Shown here: positions 20,003 through 29,500 of the stretch, in pieces
Position numbering within the stretch: position 1 is the stretch's first letter
Layout: each line of letters opens with the position of its first letter
Source: JAJCYL01 sp965206015
GTDB taxonomy: Bacteria; Bacteroidota; Bacteroidia; Cytophagales; Cyclobacteriaceae
Length of the DNA stretch: 64,000 bases
Reading direction: 5' to 3'
Assembly: GCA_965206015.1 (NCBI GenBank)
Contig: CBDBIW010000015.1
Location: 62,001 to 126,000 of the forward strand
Program-made: the position numbers and the translations under genes
Notes under the pieces: model-generated
The model's input: the letters and a program-made list of their open reading frames with translations, nothing else
Database searches by the model: none
Told to the model about the DNA's origin: nothing

Positions 20003-21327
20003 GTAAGGAAACCAGGCGATCATTTGTTAAGAAATCAGCCCTTTCTGCAATGGGATTATCAATGGTATCATCCGCATTGAGTTACAGTAGAATAATCGGT
20101 GCTAATGAACGAATTAATGTAGCTATGACCGGGGTAAGAAGCAGAGGTCAAGGACTGATTGGAAGTGTTGCCGGGATTAAGGACACGAATATTGCGGTGA
20201 TCTGTGATGTGGCTTCTGATATCCTGAACCAAAGAATTGACCAGGTTTCAAAAGCTCAAAAGAGCAAACCCACGGGTGAAAAGGATTTTAGGAAAGTCGT
20301 TGAAAATAAAGATATAGATGCCGTTTTCATTTCTTCCCCGGATCATACCCACACCACTTTTGCCATTTGGGCCATGCAAGGAGACAAACATGCTTATGTT
20401 GAAAAACCAATGAGCCATAATCCCCGGGAAGGGGAACTTTTAGTTGCAGCCCAAAAGAAATATGGCAAGGTAGTTCAGGTGGGTAATCAACAGCGTTCGG
20501 CACCCACTTCAATTCAAGCAGTAAAGGACATTAGCGAAGGGATCATTGGCGATGTGTATTCAGCCAAGTGTTGGTATGCCAATAGCCGTGAAACGATCGG
20601 TCGAGGTAAGAAAGTACCGGTTCCCGATTGGCTTGACTGGGACTTGTGGCAGGGACCAGCCCCAAGAAGAGATTATAAGGACAATTATGTCCATTATGAC
20701 TGGCATTGGTTCTGGCACTGGGGCACGGGTGAAGTCAATAATAACGGGCTTCATGAGCTCGATGTGTGTCGTTGGGCACTGGGTGTAGATTACCCAGTCA
20801 AAGTACTCTCATCGGGTGGCAGATTCTTCTTTGATGATGACTGGGAGTTTTATGATACACAGACAGTAACTTACGAATACGAAGAAGATAAATCTATATC
20901 CTGGGAAGGCCACAGTTGCAACGGCTTGTTGCAATATGAACGGGGGAGAGGATCTATTATCTACGGCAACAAGGGAAGTATCCTGTTTGACAGGAATGGC
21001 TACTTTGCATATGATCCCAAAGGAAAAGTTATCAAGGAAATGAAGGAGGCTGCTCAATCAGAAACCACCGGATTAGTTGGGGCCGGTCCTTTAGTTGCTT
21101 ACCACATGACGAATTTTTTCGGTGCCATCAAATCAGGTGAAAAATTGAACTCACCAGTTGATGACATAAACAAAAGCAACCTGATGTGCCACCTTGGGAA
21201 TATTGCACAAAAACTAGATATACCATTGACCATTAATAATCAGAATGGTAAGATTACCGGGAATGATTATGCTATGAAAATGTGGGGTAGGGAATATGAG
21301 CCCGGATGGAAACCTTCAATCGACTAA
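19999..21327 (+). CDS. Gfo/Idh/MocA-family oxidoreductase with Tat signal
   Basis: 442 residues. The N-terminus carries a twin-arginine signal (TRRSFVKKSA), so the protein is probably exported folded with its cofactor. A Rossmann segment (INVAMTGVRSRGQG) and the family EKP motif (Glu135-Pro137) follow. Lys136 is the usual catalytic lysine. The C-terminal domain has the DWHWFWHWG and NNGLHELDVCRW pattern typical of Bacteroidota members. It overlaps the DUF1080 gene by four bases and likely oxidises or reduces a sugar in the periplasm; the substrate is unknown. Confidence 0.92.
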   Translation: MSKETRRSFVKKSALSAMGLSMVSSALSYSRIIGANERINVAMTGVRSRGQGLIGSVAGIKDTNIAVICDVASDILNQRIDQVSKAQKSKPTGEKDFRKVVENKDIDAVFISSPDHTHTTFAIWAMQGDKHAYVEKPMSHNPREGELLVAAQKKYGKVVQVGNQQRSAPTSIQAVKDISEGIIGDVYSAKCWYANSRETIGRGKKVPVPDWLDWDLWQGPAPRRDYKDNYVHYDWHWFWHWGTGEVNNNGLHELDVCRWALGVDYPVKVLSSGGRFFFDDDWEFYDTQTVTYEYEEDKSISWEGHSCNGLLQYERGRGSIIYGNKGSILFDRNGYFAYDPKGKVIKEMKEAAQSETTGLVGAGPLVAYHMTNFFGAIKSGEKLNSPVDDINKSNLMCHLGNIAQKLDIPLTINNQNGKITGNDYAMKMWGREYEPGWKPSID

Positions 21328-21339
21328 GTCATTCATTCT

Positions 21340-21427
21340 TGTCATTTCGACGTAGGAAAAATCTTTCTCAAAATGGTATAGAACTATTAAACATGACAAA
21401 AATCTCTCCCTTTGGTCGAGATGACAC
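21340..21427. repeat. REP-like imperfect palindrome
   Basis: An arm beginning TGTCATTTCGAC and an arm ending GGTCGAGATGACA face each other across about 60 bases. GTCATTTCGA palindromes of this kind are dispersed intergenic elements in many Bacteroidota genomes. It lies 13 bases after the Gfo/Idh gene. The rest of the 314-base gap has only a short coding-like tail (about 21510-21575) and no gene. Confidence 0.65.
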
Positions 21428-21641
21428 GAATTTATGATTATATCCATTCTCGCGAAGGGGATAAATCATTAGTATGGTCAATAAATAATACTGTTTTGGG
21501 AGCATTCGTGTGACCGTAAAAGACGGACCAGATTGGTTTATTGATTCTTTGCCAGGATTAAAATTGGGGTTTTAAATGTTTAAACGTCGAAATATTTACA
21601 ATTAGATAAATTAAAGAGTTAAACAATTAATTGTTTTTGGT

Positions 21642-22490
21642 TCAAAACCCGTATTCATCACAGTCTCTGTCGAATTCTATTTCCTTAAATTCCGGGTTGA
21701 CCTTTACATTGGAGTAGGAATAATTTTCAAATAGCCCCTCGCTATCATAGACCTTCATTACCAGTGGAATAAATCGGGCCTTGTCGACATACAAAATCAT
21801 GGAGGGGGCATAATCATTGGGTCGTTTAATTATTTCTCCAGGTTTCTCATCATTGAAGTTTTTGAGCGATTCGTTTCGTTCAAGTATCCAGTATTCACTC
21901 AACATGTCACGTCTGGCAACTTGCATCACTGTTTCACCTTCTTTCATCTTATAATCATTCACCTGATATGAAGGGTTTTGAAATATGATCTTCCAGACGT
22001 CTTGACTGTCCCAGATGGTGTCTTTTTCCACGTACAACATTGTATTTATGACCCCGTCATACTTTTTCACTATGTGGTCAAATACATTAATGACGTGGTC
22101 ATAGCCTGATTCATAAATTGTGTGATGCTGATTTTCCCGGACCACATTCCCCAAAGGAGACAACTTTAGGTTAAACCAGGGAAAACCATTGGGATTGACC
22201 AGCACTTTTTCACCATTAGTGAATAGGACTTCCATACCATCTTTTGGGTACTTCTGCCTGAGATAAACTTTCAGAGGGTTCCTGTTCAATTTTGAAAAAG
22301 TGATTTGGGTAATTAATTCTCCCTCAATCCGCTCGGTCTTAGTTATCGTATAGGAAAGAGTTTTTATCTTTCGAGTACTTCTTATGGTTTTGATTAAAAT
22401 ATCAACTGCGGTAGTATCGATGTGCTGAGCAAGAGACCGATAATCAAAGAATAGAAGTAAGAATAGCAGTGGTAAAGTTGATCTGTGCAT
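21642..22490 (-). CDS. DUF1571 domain secreted protein
   Basis: 282 residues from the ATG at 22490, chosen because it opens directly into a signal peptide (MHRSTLPLLFLLLFF); the frame stays open upstream to 22559. The body matches the DUF1571 pattern: an early KIKTLSYTITKTERI strand, a central VYLRQKYPKDGMEVLF, and a C-terminal LYVDKARFIPLVMKVYDSEG. The family is uncharacterised and has a LolA-like feel (periplasmic, beta-rich), which is inference. It faces a 264-base gap and has no obvious operon partner. Confidence 0.8.
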   Translation of the reverse strand: MHRSTLPLLFLLLFFDYRSLAQHIDTTAVDILIKTIRSTRKIKTLSYTITKTERIEGELITQITFSKLNRNPLKVYLRQKYPKDGMEVLFTNGEKVLVNPNGFPWFNLKLSPLGNVVRENQHHTIYESGYDHVINVFDHIVKKYDGVINTMLYVEKDTIWDSQDVWKIIFQNPSYQVNDYKMKEGETVMQVARRDMLSEYWILERNESLKNFNDEKPGEIIKRPNDYAPSMILYVDKARFIPLVMKVYDSEGLFENYSYSNVKVNPEFKEIEFDRDCDEYGF

Positions 22491-22823
22491 TGAATTAAAA
22501 TAGGGAACAGAGCCAAATTTAAGGAGGTAATGATTAAAAGTTAGAATAACGATGATCAACCTTCACACGATGAGCCATTCACTTACTTGTACCAAATAAT
22601 GACGTGCGTTTGACACATGTAGATTAAGAATTATAGCCCATTGTGGCTGAAATTCATATACATTATTCTTTTTATTGGGGGTAATTTCGAAGTGAGGTGT
22701 TTTAAGGATAAATACTCAGTATCAGAGTAAGATGAGAGTATTAGAGTTTCTTTAAAATTAAACTAATTGATAATAGTGAATTAAAACTTTGTATCTTTAA
22801 CATACTTTACAAACAACACAGTC

Positions 22824-24074
22824 ATGAAAAAATTATATAGTATTCTCGCTCTTTCAGGATTTGCACTTCTTTTATCGTCATGCGAACAAGATTTTACTTC
22901 AATTGATGTTACCTACACCAAGGCCACAGCACTCTATGCAGATTTAAATGAATTAAGAAATGTTGCTCTTATAGGAGGAGCTCGCGAAATTGCCAATCCC
23001 GGCAAGATTTTCGTGTCTGATGATCTATTACTGATTGGAGAAGAAAAAGTCGGGATTCATATCATGGACAACAGTGACCCCGAAAATCCCACTAATAAAT
23101 CTTTCATCAACGTGCCAGGAAATAGGGAATTCTTTGTGGACGGCTCAAATGTCTACGTTGAAAGCTATTATGACATGTTGAAAATTGATCTTTCAGCTAT
23201 CAATGCTCCCAAATTGATAGCTCGGGTTCGAAATGCTTTTGGTGAGGAATTAAAAAATGAACTTGGAGAATCCTTAATTGGCTTTGACTTTGAAGTAGTG
23301 ACGGAAAGCTTTAATGAGGATGTTAACATTTATAAAGAAGGTCAGCTTATTTATTTCGATGGGCAAAATAGATTGATTCCGGAGTCCGCAGTCCCTGCTT
23401 CTTTTGCAGGCAACAACGACTTCATTGGTACGGTTAATCGTATCGTGCGTTACAATGAGCACGTTTATGTTTTGGGGTGGTCAAATTTAACAGTTTTCAA
23501 GGATCAGTCTTCGTTCGACTTAGTGGGATCCAATCCTATGGGATGGCAGATGGAGACAGTTTTTCCCTATGAAAACAAACTTTTTATAGGGACTCAGAAT
23601 TCAATGCAAGTATTTGATATTTCAGACCCTGAAATGCCTCAGCATGTTAGTATATTTGACCACGCCACTTCCTGTGATCCTGTTTATCCTTTGGATGATG
23701 TTGCATATGTCACATTAAGAACGGGGGAATTTGCTCGATGTCCTGGAGATATAAATGCGCTATTGGTATTGGATATAACGAATATCCATTCGCCACAACA
23801 AAAACAGGAGATCGAGATGAAAAGTCCTTACGGCATGTCCCTGATTGGAACCAGATTATTTGTGGGTGAAGGTGATAATGGCTTGAAAATATTCGATGCC
23901 GAGGAGAAAACTAAACTTACTCTTGAGCAATGGGATAAAGAAATTCAAGCCTATGACATAATTCCCCATCCCACGAGGACTGACATAGTTTTGATAGCAG
24001 GACCTAATGGACTGAGCCAATACGACATTGAATCACCCAACTCCATGGAGTTGCTCAGTACTGTTCATTTTTAA
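22824..24074 (+). CDS. LVIVD-repeat lipoprotein (beta-propeller)
   Basis: 416 residues with lipobox LSSC. Several LVIVD-type blades can be seen, such as VGIHIMDNSDPENP, QVFDISDPEMPQHVSIFD and LLVLDITNIHSPQQ, which usually build a surface beta-propeller. No enzyme function is apparent. Its stop overlaps the start of the next gene by one base, so it is cotranscribed with a probable beta-barrel protein. Confidence 0.85.
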   Translation: MKKLYSILALSGFALLLSSCEQDFTSIDVTYTKATALYADLNELRNVALIGGAREIANPGKIFVSDDLLLIGEEKVGIHIMDNSDPENPTNKSFINVPGNREFFVDGSNVYVESYYDMLKIDLSAINAPKLIARVRNAFGEELKNELGESLIGFDFEVVTESFNEDVNIYKEGQLIYFDGQNRLIPESAVPASFAGNNDFIGTVNRIVRYNEHVYVLGWSNLTVFKDQSSFDLVGSNPMGWQMETVFPYENKLFIGTQNSMQVFDISDPEMPQHVSIFDHATSCDPVYPLDDVAYVTLRTGEFARCPGDINALLVLDITNIHSPQQKQEIEMKSPYGMSLIGTRLFVGEGDNGLKIFDAEEKTKLTLEQWDKEIQAYDIIPHPTRTDIVLIAGPNGLSQYDIESPNSMELLSTVHF

Positions 24075-24874
24075 TGAGATGTATTAAGGAATTATGTTTA
24101 ATAGTCTTAATTTTTTTAGGCTCAAATACTTTATTGGCCCAAGAAACTCCTGTTAATCGCCATGTAATAAGCTATATACGCTATGATGATGGATCTTCAT
24201 TTATCGGGAATATTGTAAAATCAAATCAAGAAGAAACTGTTCTTATTGTAAATACCGGAGACAGCATCCATTTGGATAATAATAGGATCAGGAGATTAAG
24301 AATCATTATAGTAGATAATAATGTGGTATTCAAGCAAAAAGGGAAATTCTTTTATAAGAAAGGAATCTTCGCCTCTTTTGATTCAGGCTATTCTTTTTTT
24401 ACAGAAACAGAAGACGTATCCATGCAGACAGGCCTGCTGATTGGCTATCGATTGGATGAAAGGACTGCTTTTGGTTTGGGTACGGGTTTTCATGTAAATA
24501 CTTTTCATGTAAATGCAAAACACGTAAATAGCATATGGGTTGAAAATCAGTTCACTGCAGTCTATGCTTATGGAAGGAGATATTTCGGTGGCGGAAATGT
24601 AGCCCCTTTCATCTTTGGTAATTTTGGCTACGGATTTCCCGTTTCTGGGGATTTCATTGACAATCATAGTGGGGGGGTTTATGTTCAACCAGGGGTTGGT
24701 CTACATTTTGCTTCAAGAGGAAAATTCCGATTCATCACCTCACTCAGTGGATATATTCAACATACCAAGGGTTCTCAAGACGATAGAGATTTTGTTTTTA
24801 ATACCCCTATTGAAGTGGACTATTCGATATGGTACAGCCGACTCATGTTAAAGGTGGGAATTGAGCTTAGATGA
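24074..24874 (+). CDS. Hypothetical outer-membrane beta-barrel protein
   Basis: 266 residues with a signal peptide ending at LLAQ. The first third (about 28-100) is a small beta domain (YIRYDDGSSFIGNIVKSNQEE), and the rest is alternating amphipathic strands typical of a small porin-like barrel. The segment HVNTFHVNAKHVNS comes from a threefold short DNA repeat (CATGTAAAT and variants, about 24489-24525). It is coupled to the LVIVD lipoprotein upstream. Function unknown. Confidence 0.7.
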   Translation: MRCIKELCLIVLIFLGSNTLLAQETPVNRHVISYIRYDDGSSFIGNIVKSNQEETVLIVNTGDSIHLDNNRIRRLRIIIVDNNVVFKQKGKFFYKKGIFASFDSGYSFFTETEDVSMQTGLLIGYRLDERTAFGLGTGFHVNTFHVNAKHVNSIWVENQFTAVYAYGRRYFGGGNVAPFIFGNFGYGFPVSGDFIDNHSGGVYVQPGVGLHFASRGKFRFITSLSGYIQHTKGSQDDRDFVFNTPIEVDYSIWYSRLMLKVGIELR

Positions 24875-25597
24875 TTCTGTCAATTGCTGGGTCATCTTAA
24901 GTTAACATACGGTTTGAGCAAATTTTTTTAGATCAAGAATTAGTTTCAAGAGTACACTTCTGCGAAGAGAGAGAAACAATCCGTACGCCGGATAAGCTCT
25001 ACATCCTTTATCATCAATTCAAATCCCAATTTTATTCATTGATCCTGACGGTGCGTTTCCTTATACATTCCATGTGAGATCCTTTCATCCTGATGCCACA
25101 TTCTTTGGGGGTTTCATGGGAGATAATCGCGGGTTTTCAAGCAATCCACCAGCCAGTTCCCGGATACACAAACATGATCAATTCTAATTTTCAAATTCAG
25201 ATAAATGATAAAGGACACTTTACCAGAGTTTGATTTGGTGATCAAACATTCAGTCTCCAAGACTGGAATCCTGTTAAAATAACCGTTGATGAATTTAAGG
25301 AAAAACATTCCGATTTGTATAATAATCTATTTGGAGGGGGCAACGACCAATGAATATCTTACTTAAATACCAGCCCAGACTGTTCTTTTTATCAGGCTTT
25401 TTTTGATATTATCATCCTTTTTATTTTCAATATAATTTACATAACAATACACTCATATACTATAGTAATAGTATGTGAACCAGATGGGAAATCCTACCGG
25501 ATAATTTTCATGTACTGCAACTTACAAGTTAGTAATTGTCGCTAATGTTAATTAAAATCGCATGTAGTAAATTGGTATGTAACGCACCCGTCACTAT
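24875..25597. other. Long gap with a decayed gene tail
   Basis: 723 bases without an intact gene. About 25050-25353 reads as a broken protein, listed separately as a pseudogene. The bases before and after it are AT-rich, with no clear hairpin or RNA gene that I can see. The last 150 bases presumably carry the promoter of the sugar dehydrogenase gene. Confidence 0.45.
25048..25353 (+). pseudogene. Remnant of an RHS/DUF3238-like toxin tail
   Basis: One frame gives DGAFPYTFHVRSFHPDATFFGG and GDNRGFSSNPPASS up to about 25185. After a frameshift the text continues as INDKGHFTRV, an in-frame TGA, then GDQTFSLQDWNPVKITVD and a final stop at about 25353. The HVRSFxP...GDNRGFS pattern resembles the DUF3238-type C-terminal domain of RHS-like polymorphic toxins; this family call is from memory and moderate. 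At least two lesions and no start make it a pseudogene. Confidence 0.5.
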
Positions 25598-28291
25598 ATG
25601 CATAATATGAAAAACAAGAACAACATATTACTTGCCTTTTCAGCTCTATTGATTTGTGCTTTTTCTTTTACTAAGTTACATATACCGGATTGGGAGGAGC
25701 CTGACCCAATTGATCCATATATGAATGGAAAGTTTCAACATTCAAAAAATACACTTTGGAAAACAAAAGAAGCATTTCCTGATTTATATTTCGATTCACC
25801 AATATGGTTACGGAAGTTCCCTGGTAAGAATGCTTTTTTACTAACACTAAAAAAAGGACAAATTTGGCTGATAGATTATGAAAATGGTAGTGCTATCAGT
25901 AAAATGTTGTTAGATATTCAAGATCAGGTTTTTAATTATTCAGATGCAGGTTTTTTTGATGTGGCGTTTCATCCAGATTTTGGCATTCCTGAATCTGAAA
26001 ATGGATCTTACATTTATGTGTCCTACAACTACAAACCTGAAAATTTGCGCAACCCTGAAAGGTACTCATATCATAGATTGTCTAGATTTACTTTGTCCAT
26101 GGAACTAGATATAATAGACCCTGGTTCAGAATTAGTGTTAATTCAACACTTTGATAGACATAGATGGCATACCGGAGGAGCACTGTTCTTTGACAAATAC
26201 GGTTTTCTAAATATGAGTATTGGTGACGAAGGAGGAAACAATGATGAATATGGAAATTCTCAGGTAATAAACAATCGTCTATTTGGAGGGATCCTAAGAA
26301 TTGATGTTGATTTGGACGAATCGAGAAGCCACGCTATAAGGCGATTTCCCACAACCTCTCCCGACCTTCCCAGTGATTGGCCTGATGATCTGAATCAAAA
26401 CTATTACATTCCTAATGATAACCCGTGGGTCAGTGAGACCGGAGATTGGTTAGAAGAATTTTTTATTATTGGTCTGAGAAGTCCTTATACTGTTTATTAT
26501 GACTCAATTAATGATGAGGTATGGGTGGCTGACGTAGGTGAAAGTTCAAGAGAAGAAATAAGTGTGATGGTAAAGGGAGGAAATGGTCAATGGCCTTATA
26601 TGGAAGGAACAATTGAAGGACCCAAAGAGAAGCCTGATTCCATATTTGGACATGCTACTCCACCAATTTATGAATATGATCGATCAAAAGGTCGGGCAAT
26701 TATTGGAGGATTTCTGTATAGAGGCGAACTTTTCCCTGAATTAAACGAAAAATTCATTTTTGGAGATTACTCTTCTCAAGATGTATGGGCGTTAGACCCA
26801 GTCACAAAGGAAGTTCAAGGTTTAACCAACACATCTTCTTCAGGTGAGGGAGATTTGGGATTCGTGTCTTTCAGTACAGATTCCTTCGGGCAGATTTACC
26901 TGGTAAAAATTCAATCTCCTTCAAAAAATGCCGGGCTAATTCTTAAATTACTTCCAGATGAAACTACCGTTTCCGCTCCCCTGAAATTGTCTGAACTTGG
27001 AGCCTTTAAAGATTTGGTAAGTTTGGAACCTATTGATGGCTTCATTCCATATGCTCTAAATTCTGAACTTTATTCTGACAATGCAATCAAACAAAGATGG
27101 ATAGCTATTCCAAATGACGGATCATATGACAGCCCGGCAGAACAAGTTATGTTCAGTAAAGAAGATAACTGGCATTATCCACCTGGAACAGTATTCATAA
27201 AGCATTTTGAACTTCCAATTTCTGATCTTGATCCTACGTTAAGAAAGCGTGTTGAAACCAGATTTTTGATAATATCCGAGGATGATAAATCTTACGGATT
27301 GACCTACAAATGGAATGAAGATGAAACTGATGCTGAGTTACTTTATTCTTCAGATGAAAAAGCATTTACTATTAGTACAAATGAGAATGCTACGAGAATT
27401 CAAAAATGGAAATTTCCAAGTAGAACACAGTGTTTGACTTGTCACAATGCGAATGCAGGAATTGCATTGGGACCAAAATCACATTCGCTAAATAATGAAA
27501 TTATTTATCCAGGCTTGGAAATCGCAAGAAACCAAATAGAAGCCTGGAATCATCTTAATATTTTTTCTCCTGCTCTAAGTAACGAAGAAATAGGCTCTTT
27601 ACTCAAATCTGTTTCTTTCGATGATATAAATAGCAATAACGAAACGAAAGTAAGATCCTACATGGATGCAAATTGTTCATTCTGTCACCGACCTGGCGGA
27701 GTAGAGGAGGCAAATTTCGATGCTAGATTTGTAATTCCATTAGAAACCCAAAATATTATTAATTCACCCACCATTAGCAGAAATTCTGCACAGGATAATT
27801 CAATAATTTTTCCTGGCGATACTTCAACTTCGGAATTGTTCCAAAGAATCCACAAAATCGGTGAGAATCAAATGCCACCTCTTGGTAGAAACTCAGTAGA
27901 TAAGGAGTTTTTAAGAACCCTAAAAGACTGGATCCTAGAATTGGAAGAAACAACAAGTGGAGAACTAATGGAAGAAACAACAAATGGAGACGTAACAACA
28001 AGTGTAGAAGAAACAACAAGTGTAGAAGAAACAACAAATGAGGAACTAATAATTTATCCTAACCCCTCTTCAGATTTTATACAGATTGCTTTTAAGGAAA
28101 AATTATCTGACTTTGACCAAGCCCAAATCATTGATTTAAGCGGCTTTATCAAATCTGAAATTGCACTTAGTTCTAAAGATCAGACTTCTAATCAACTAAC
28201 ACTGAACATTTCCAACCTTAAGCAGGCTACATATATTATAAGGTTACTAGGTAAAAAAGGTAACCAATCATTCAGGTTCATTAAAGAGTAA
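25598..28291 (+). CDS. Secreted PQQ-type sugar dehydrogenase fused to cytochrome c motifs, T9SS cargo
   Basis: 897 residues. After a signal peptide, a GSDH/sorbosone dehydrogenase beta-propeller spans about 45-470 (FHPDFGIPESENGSYIYVSY, RWHTGGALFFDKYG, GLRSPYTVYYDS). The second half has two heme-binding CxxCH motifs, CLTCH (612-616) and CSFCH (693-697). A threonine/glutamate linker made of repeated EETT units (about 780-815) leads to a C-terminal T9SS sorting domain (IIYPNPSSDFIQI to the end). It likely oxidises sugars outside the cell and passes electrons to its own heme domain. The Met-His-Asn-Met start is 6 bases before a second ATG (25607). Confidence 0.9.
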   Translation: MHNMKNKNNILLAFSALLICAFSFTKLHIPDWEEPDPIDPYMNGKFQHSKNTLWKTKEAFPDLYFDSPIWLRKFPGKNAFLLTLKKGQIWLIDYENGSAISKMLLDIQDQVFNYSDAGFFDVAFHPDFGIPESENGSYIYVSYNYKPENLRNPERYSYHRLSRFTLSMELDIIDPGSELVLIQHFDRHRWHTGGALFFDKYGFLNMSIGDEGGNNDEYGNSQVINNRLFGGILRIDVDLDESRSHAIRRFPTTSPDLPSDWPDDLNQNYYIPNDNPWVSETGDWLEEFFIIGLRSPYTVYYDSINDEVWVADVGESSREEISVMVKGGNGQWPYMEGTIEGPKEKPDSIFGHATPPIYEYDRSKGRAIIGGFLYRGELFPELNEKFIFGDYSSQDVWALDPVTKEVQGLTNTSSSGEGDLGFVSFSTDSFGQIYLVKIQSPSKNAGLILKLLPDETTVSAPLKLSELGAFKDLVSLEPIDGFIPYALNSELYSDNAIKQRWIAIPNDGSYDSPAEQVMFSKEDNWHYPPGTVFIKHFELPISDLDPTLRKRVETRFLIISEDDKSYGLTYKWNEDETDAELLYSSDEKAFTISTNENATRIQKWKFPSRTQCLTCHNANAGIALGPKSHSLNNEIIYPGLEIARNQIEAWNHLNIFSPALSNEEIGSLLKSVSFDDINSNNETKVRSYMDANCSFCHRPGGVEEANFDARFVIPLETQNIINSPTISRNSAQDNSIIFPGDTSTSELFQRIHKIGENQMPPLGRNSVDKEFLRTLKDWILELEETTSGELMEETTNGDVTTSVEETTSVEETTNEELIIYPNPSSDFIQIAFKEKLSDFDQAQIIDLSGFIKSEIALSSKDQTSNQLTLNISNLKQATYIIRLLGKKGNQSFRFIKE

Positions 28292-28501
28292 TTGCTATGC
28301 TAAGAAAACTAATGACATGGTGTCACTCTTGTCTTTAATAGTCTGTAAGAAGATGATAACCCTGTCCCTGAGATTTACTCATAGAGAGTTTTTGCTTTGA
28401 AAAATGGAGATGGGATTATAACCGTCATCACCCGCATAGCTCACTTAAGGGCCAATCTCCGGTACGCTACGTAATTGGTAAGGCTGCATTTTTAAGTAAG
28501 G

Positions 28502-28665
28502 CTACCATACAACATGGAAAGAATACATACAGGAATTGACGATCAAATACCTGCACAGCTATACTTTCAGCTCAAAAAAGAAGCGGTTTAATGGATAGAT
28601 CAATTACTATCGTTGAACGTAAAAAAAGGCTAAGCCTGTCCTAACTATCGGGGTAACATCAGTGT
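28502..28665 (+). mobile_element. IS3-family right-end remnant
   Basis: About 160 bases closely match the right end of the IS at 31011-31651. They include the transposase tail (AQLYFQLKKEAV, stop TAA near 28590) and the end sequence around AAGCCTGTCCTAACTA. No left end or orfA is present. It lies within the 436-base gap between the dehydrogenase and the TPR gene; the rest of that gap is featureless. Confidence 0.8.
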
Positions 28666-28727
28666 GTTTTTTACGCCCAATATTCGTCTTGAATACTTGC
28701 AAATTCAGGGCTTAATTATTTTCTGTT

Positions 28728-29417
28728 CTACCCCTCCAATTCTTTGATGTTATCCAAAACCACTTCGAAATCAGGATGAAGCTTGAGTGCTTCATCGAAT
28801 TGCTTTCGAGCTTCTACTTTATCTCCCTGTTCTTTGGCAATTAAACCTTTCAAATTGTATGCTGCAGCTTTCAAAGAAACCTGTTGATTAGATTGATCTT
28901 TTTTAGTGAAATTCATTAATATACCTGAAACATCTTCTTTGCCAAGGAGAATATCCGCTGAAGTAGTTGCTTCCGCATAACGGCTCAATTCTAGTTGCAT
29001 AAATCCAATCTTATAGAGTGTGACTGAAGAATTGTTTTTCAAAAACAAAGACTCGTAGGCCTCAAGGGACTTATTCTTATCACCAATTTGCTCCCAACAA
29101 ATAGCTTTCAATTCAAGCATCTCGAGGTTATTGGCATTTAGCTTCAAAACTTCAAGGGTGACAATAAGACTAGAAGTGTACTGTCTGTATGTATAATATT
29201 CAAATGCTAAAGAATCCATCCAACCAATACCTGTAGGGTCAATCTCGAGCAAATTATAAATAGCCGTTCTTGTCGTAATGGGATCATTATAGAATTTGGC
29301 CTTCTTATAAATATTTAATTGTTGTAAATATTCTTGTGAGTTTTTCCCTTGAGAAAAAATTTTGCTTGAAGAAAAACATAAAGCGAGCATAAAACACATT
29401 GGTATAATTTTTTTCAT
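28728..29417 (-). CDS. TPR-repeat secreted protein
   Basis: 229 residues from the ATG at 29417, which starts the signal peptide MKKIIPMCFMLALCF; the frame stays open to 29435. Tetratricopeptide-like helices are visible near LEMLELKAICWEQIGDKNKSLEAYESL and AAAYNLKGLIAKEQGDKVEARKQFDEALKLHPDF. Such proteins act as periplasmic protein-protein scaffolds; no partner is evident. It lies 84 bases downstream of cca in the same direction. Confidence 0.8.
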   Translation of the reverse strand: MKKIIPMCFMLALCFSSSKIFSQGKNSQEYLQQLNIYKKAKFYNDPITTRTAIYNLLEIDPTGIGWMDSLAFEYYTYRQYTSSLIVTLEVLKLNANNLEMLELKAICWEQIGDKNKSLEAYESLFLKNNSSVTLYKIGFMQLELSRYAEATTSADILLGKEDVSGILMNFTKKDQSNQQVSLKAAAYNLKGLIAKEQGDKVEARKQFDEALKLHPDFEVVLDNIKELEG

Positions 29418-29500
29418 TGTTATTATATTAATCAAAAACTGATTTTAGTGTGATTTAAACATAAAGTCGATAAAAATTCAACTTTTTAGAACTCACAATA

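Noticed and set aside
27943..28046. EETT-encoding direct repeats considered as a CRISPR array
   Set aside because: Repeats are short, in frame within the dehydrogenase gene and have no unique spacers.
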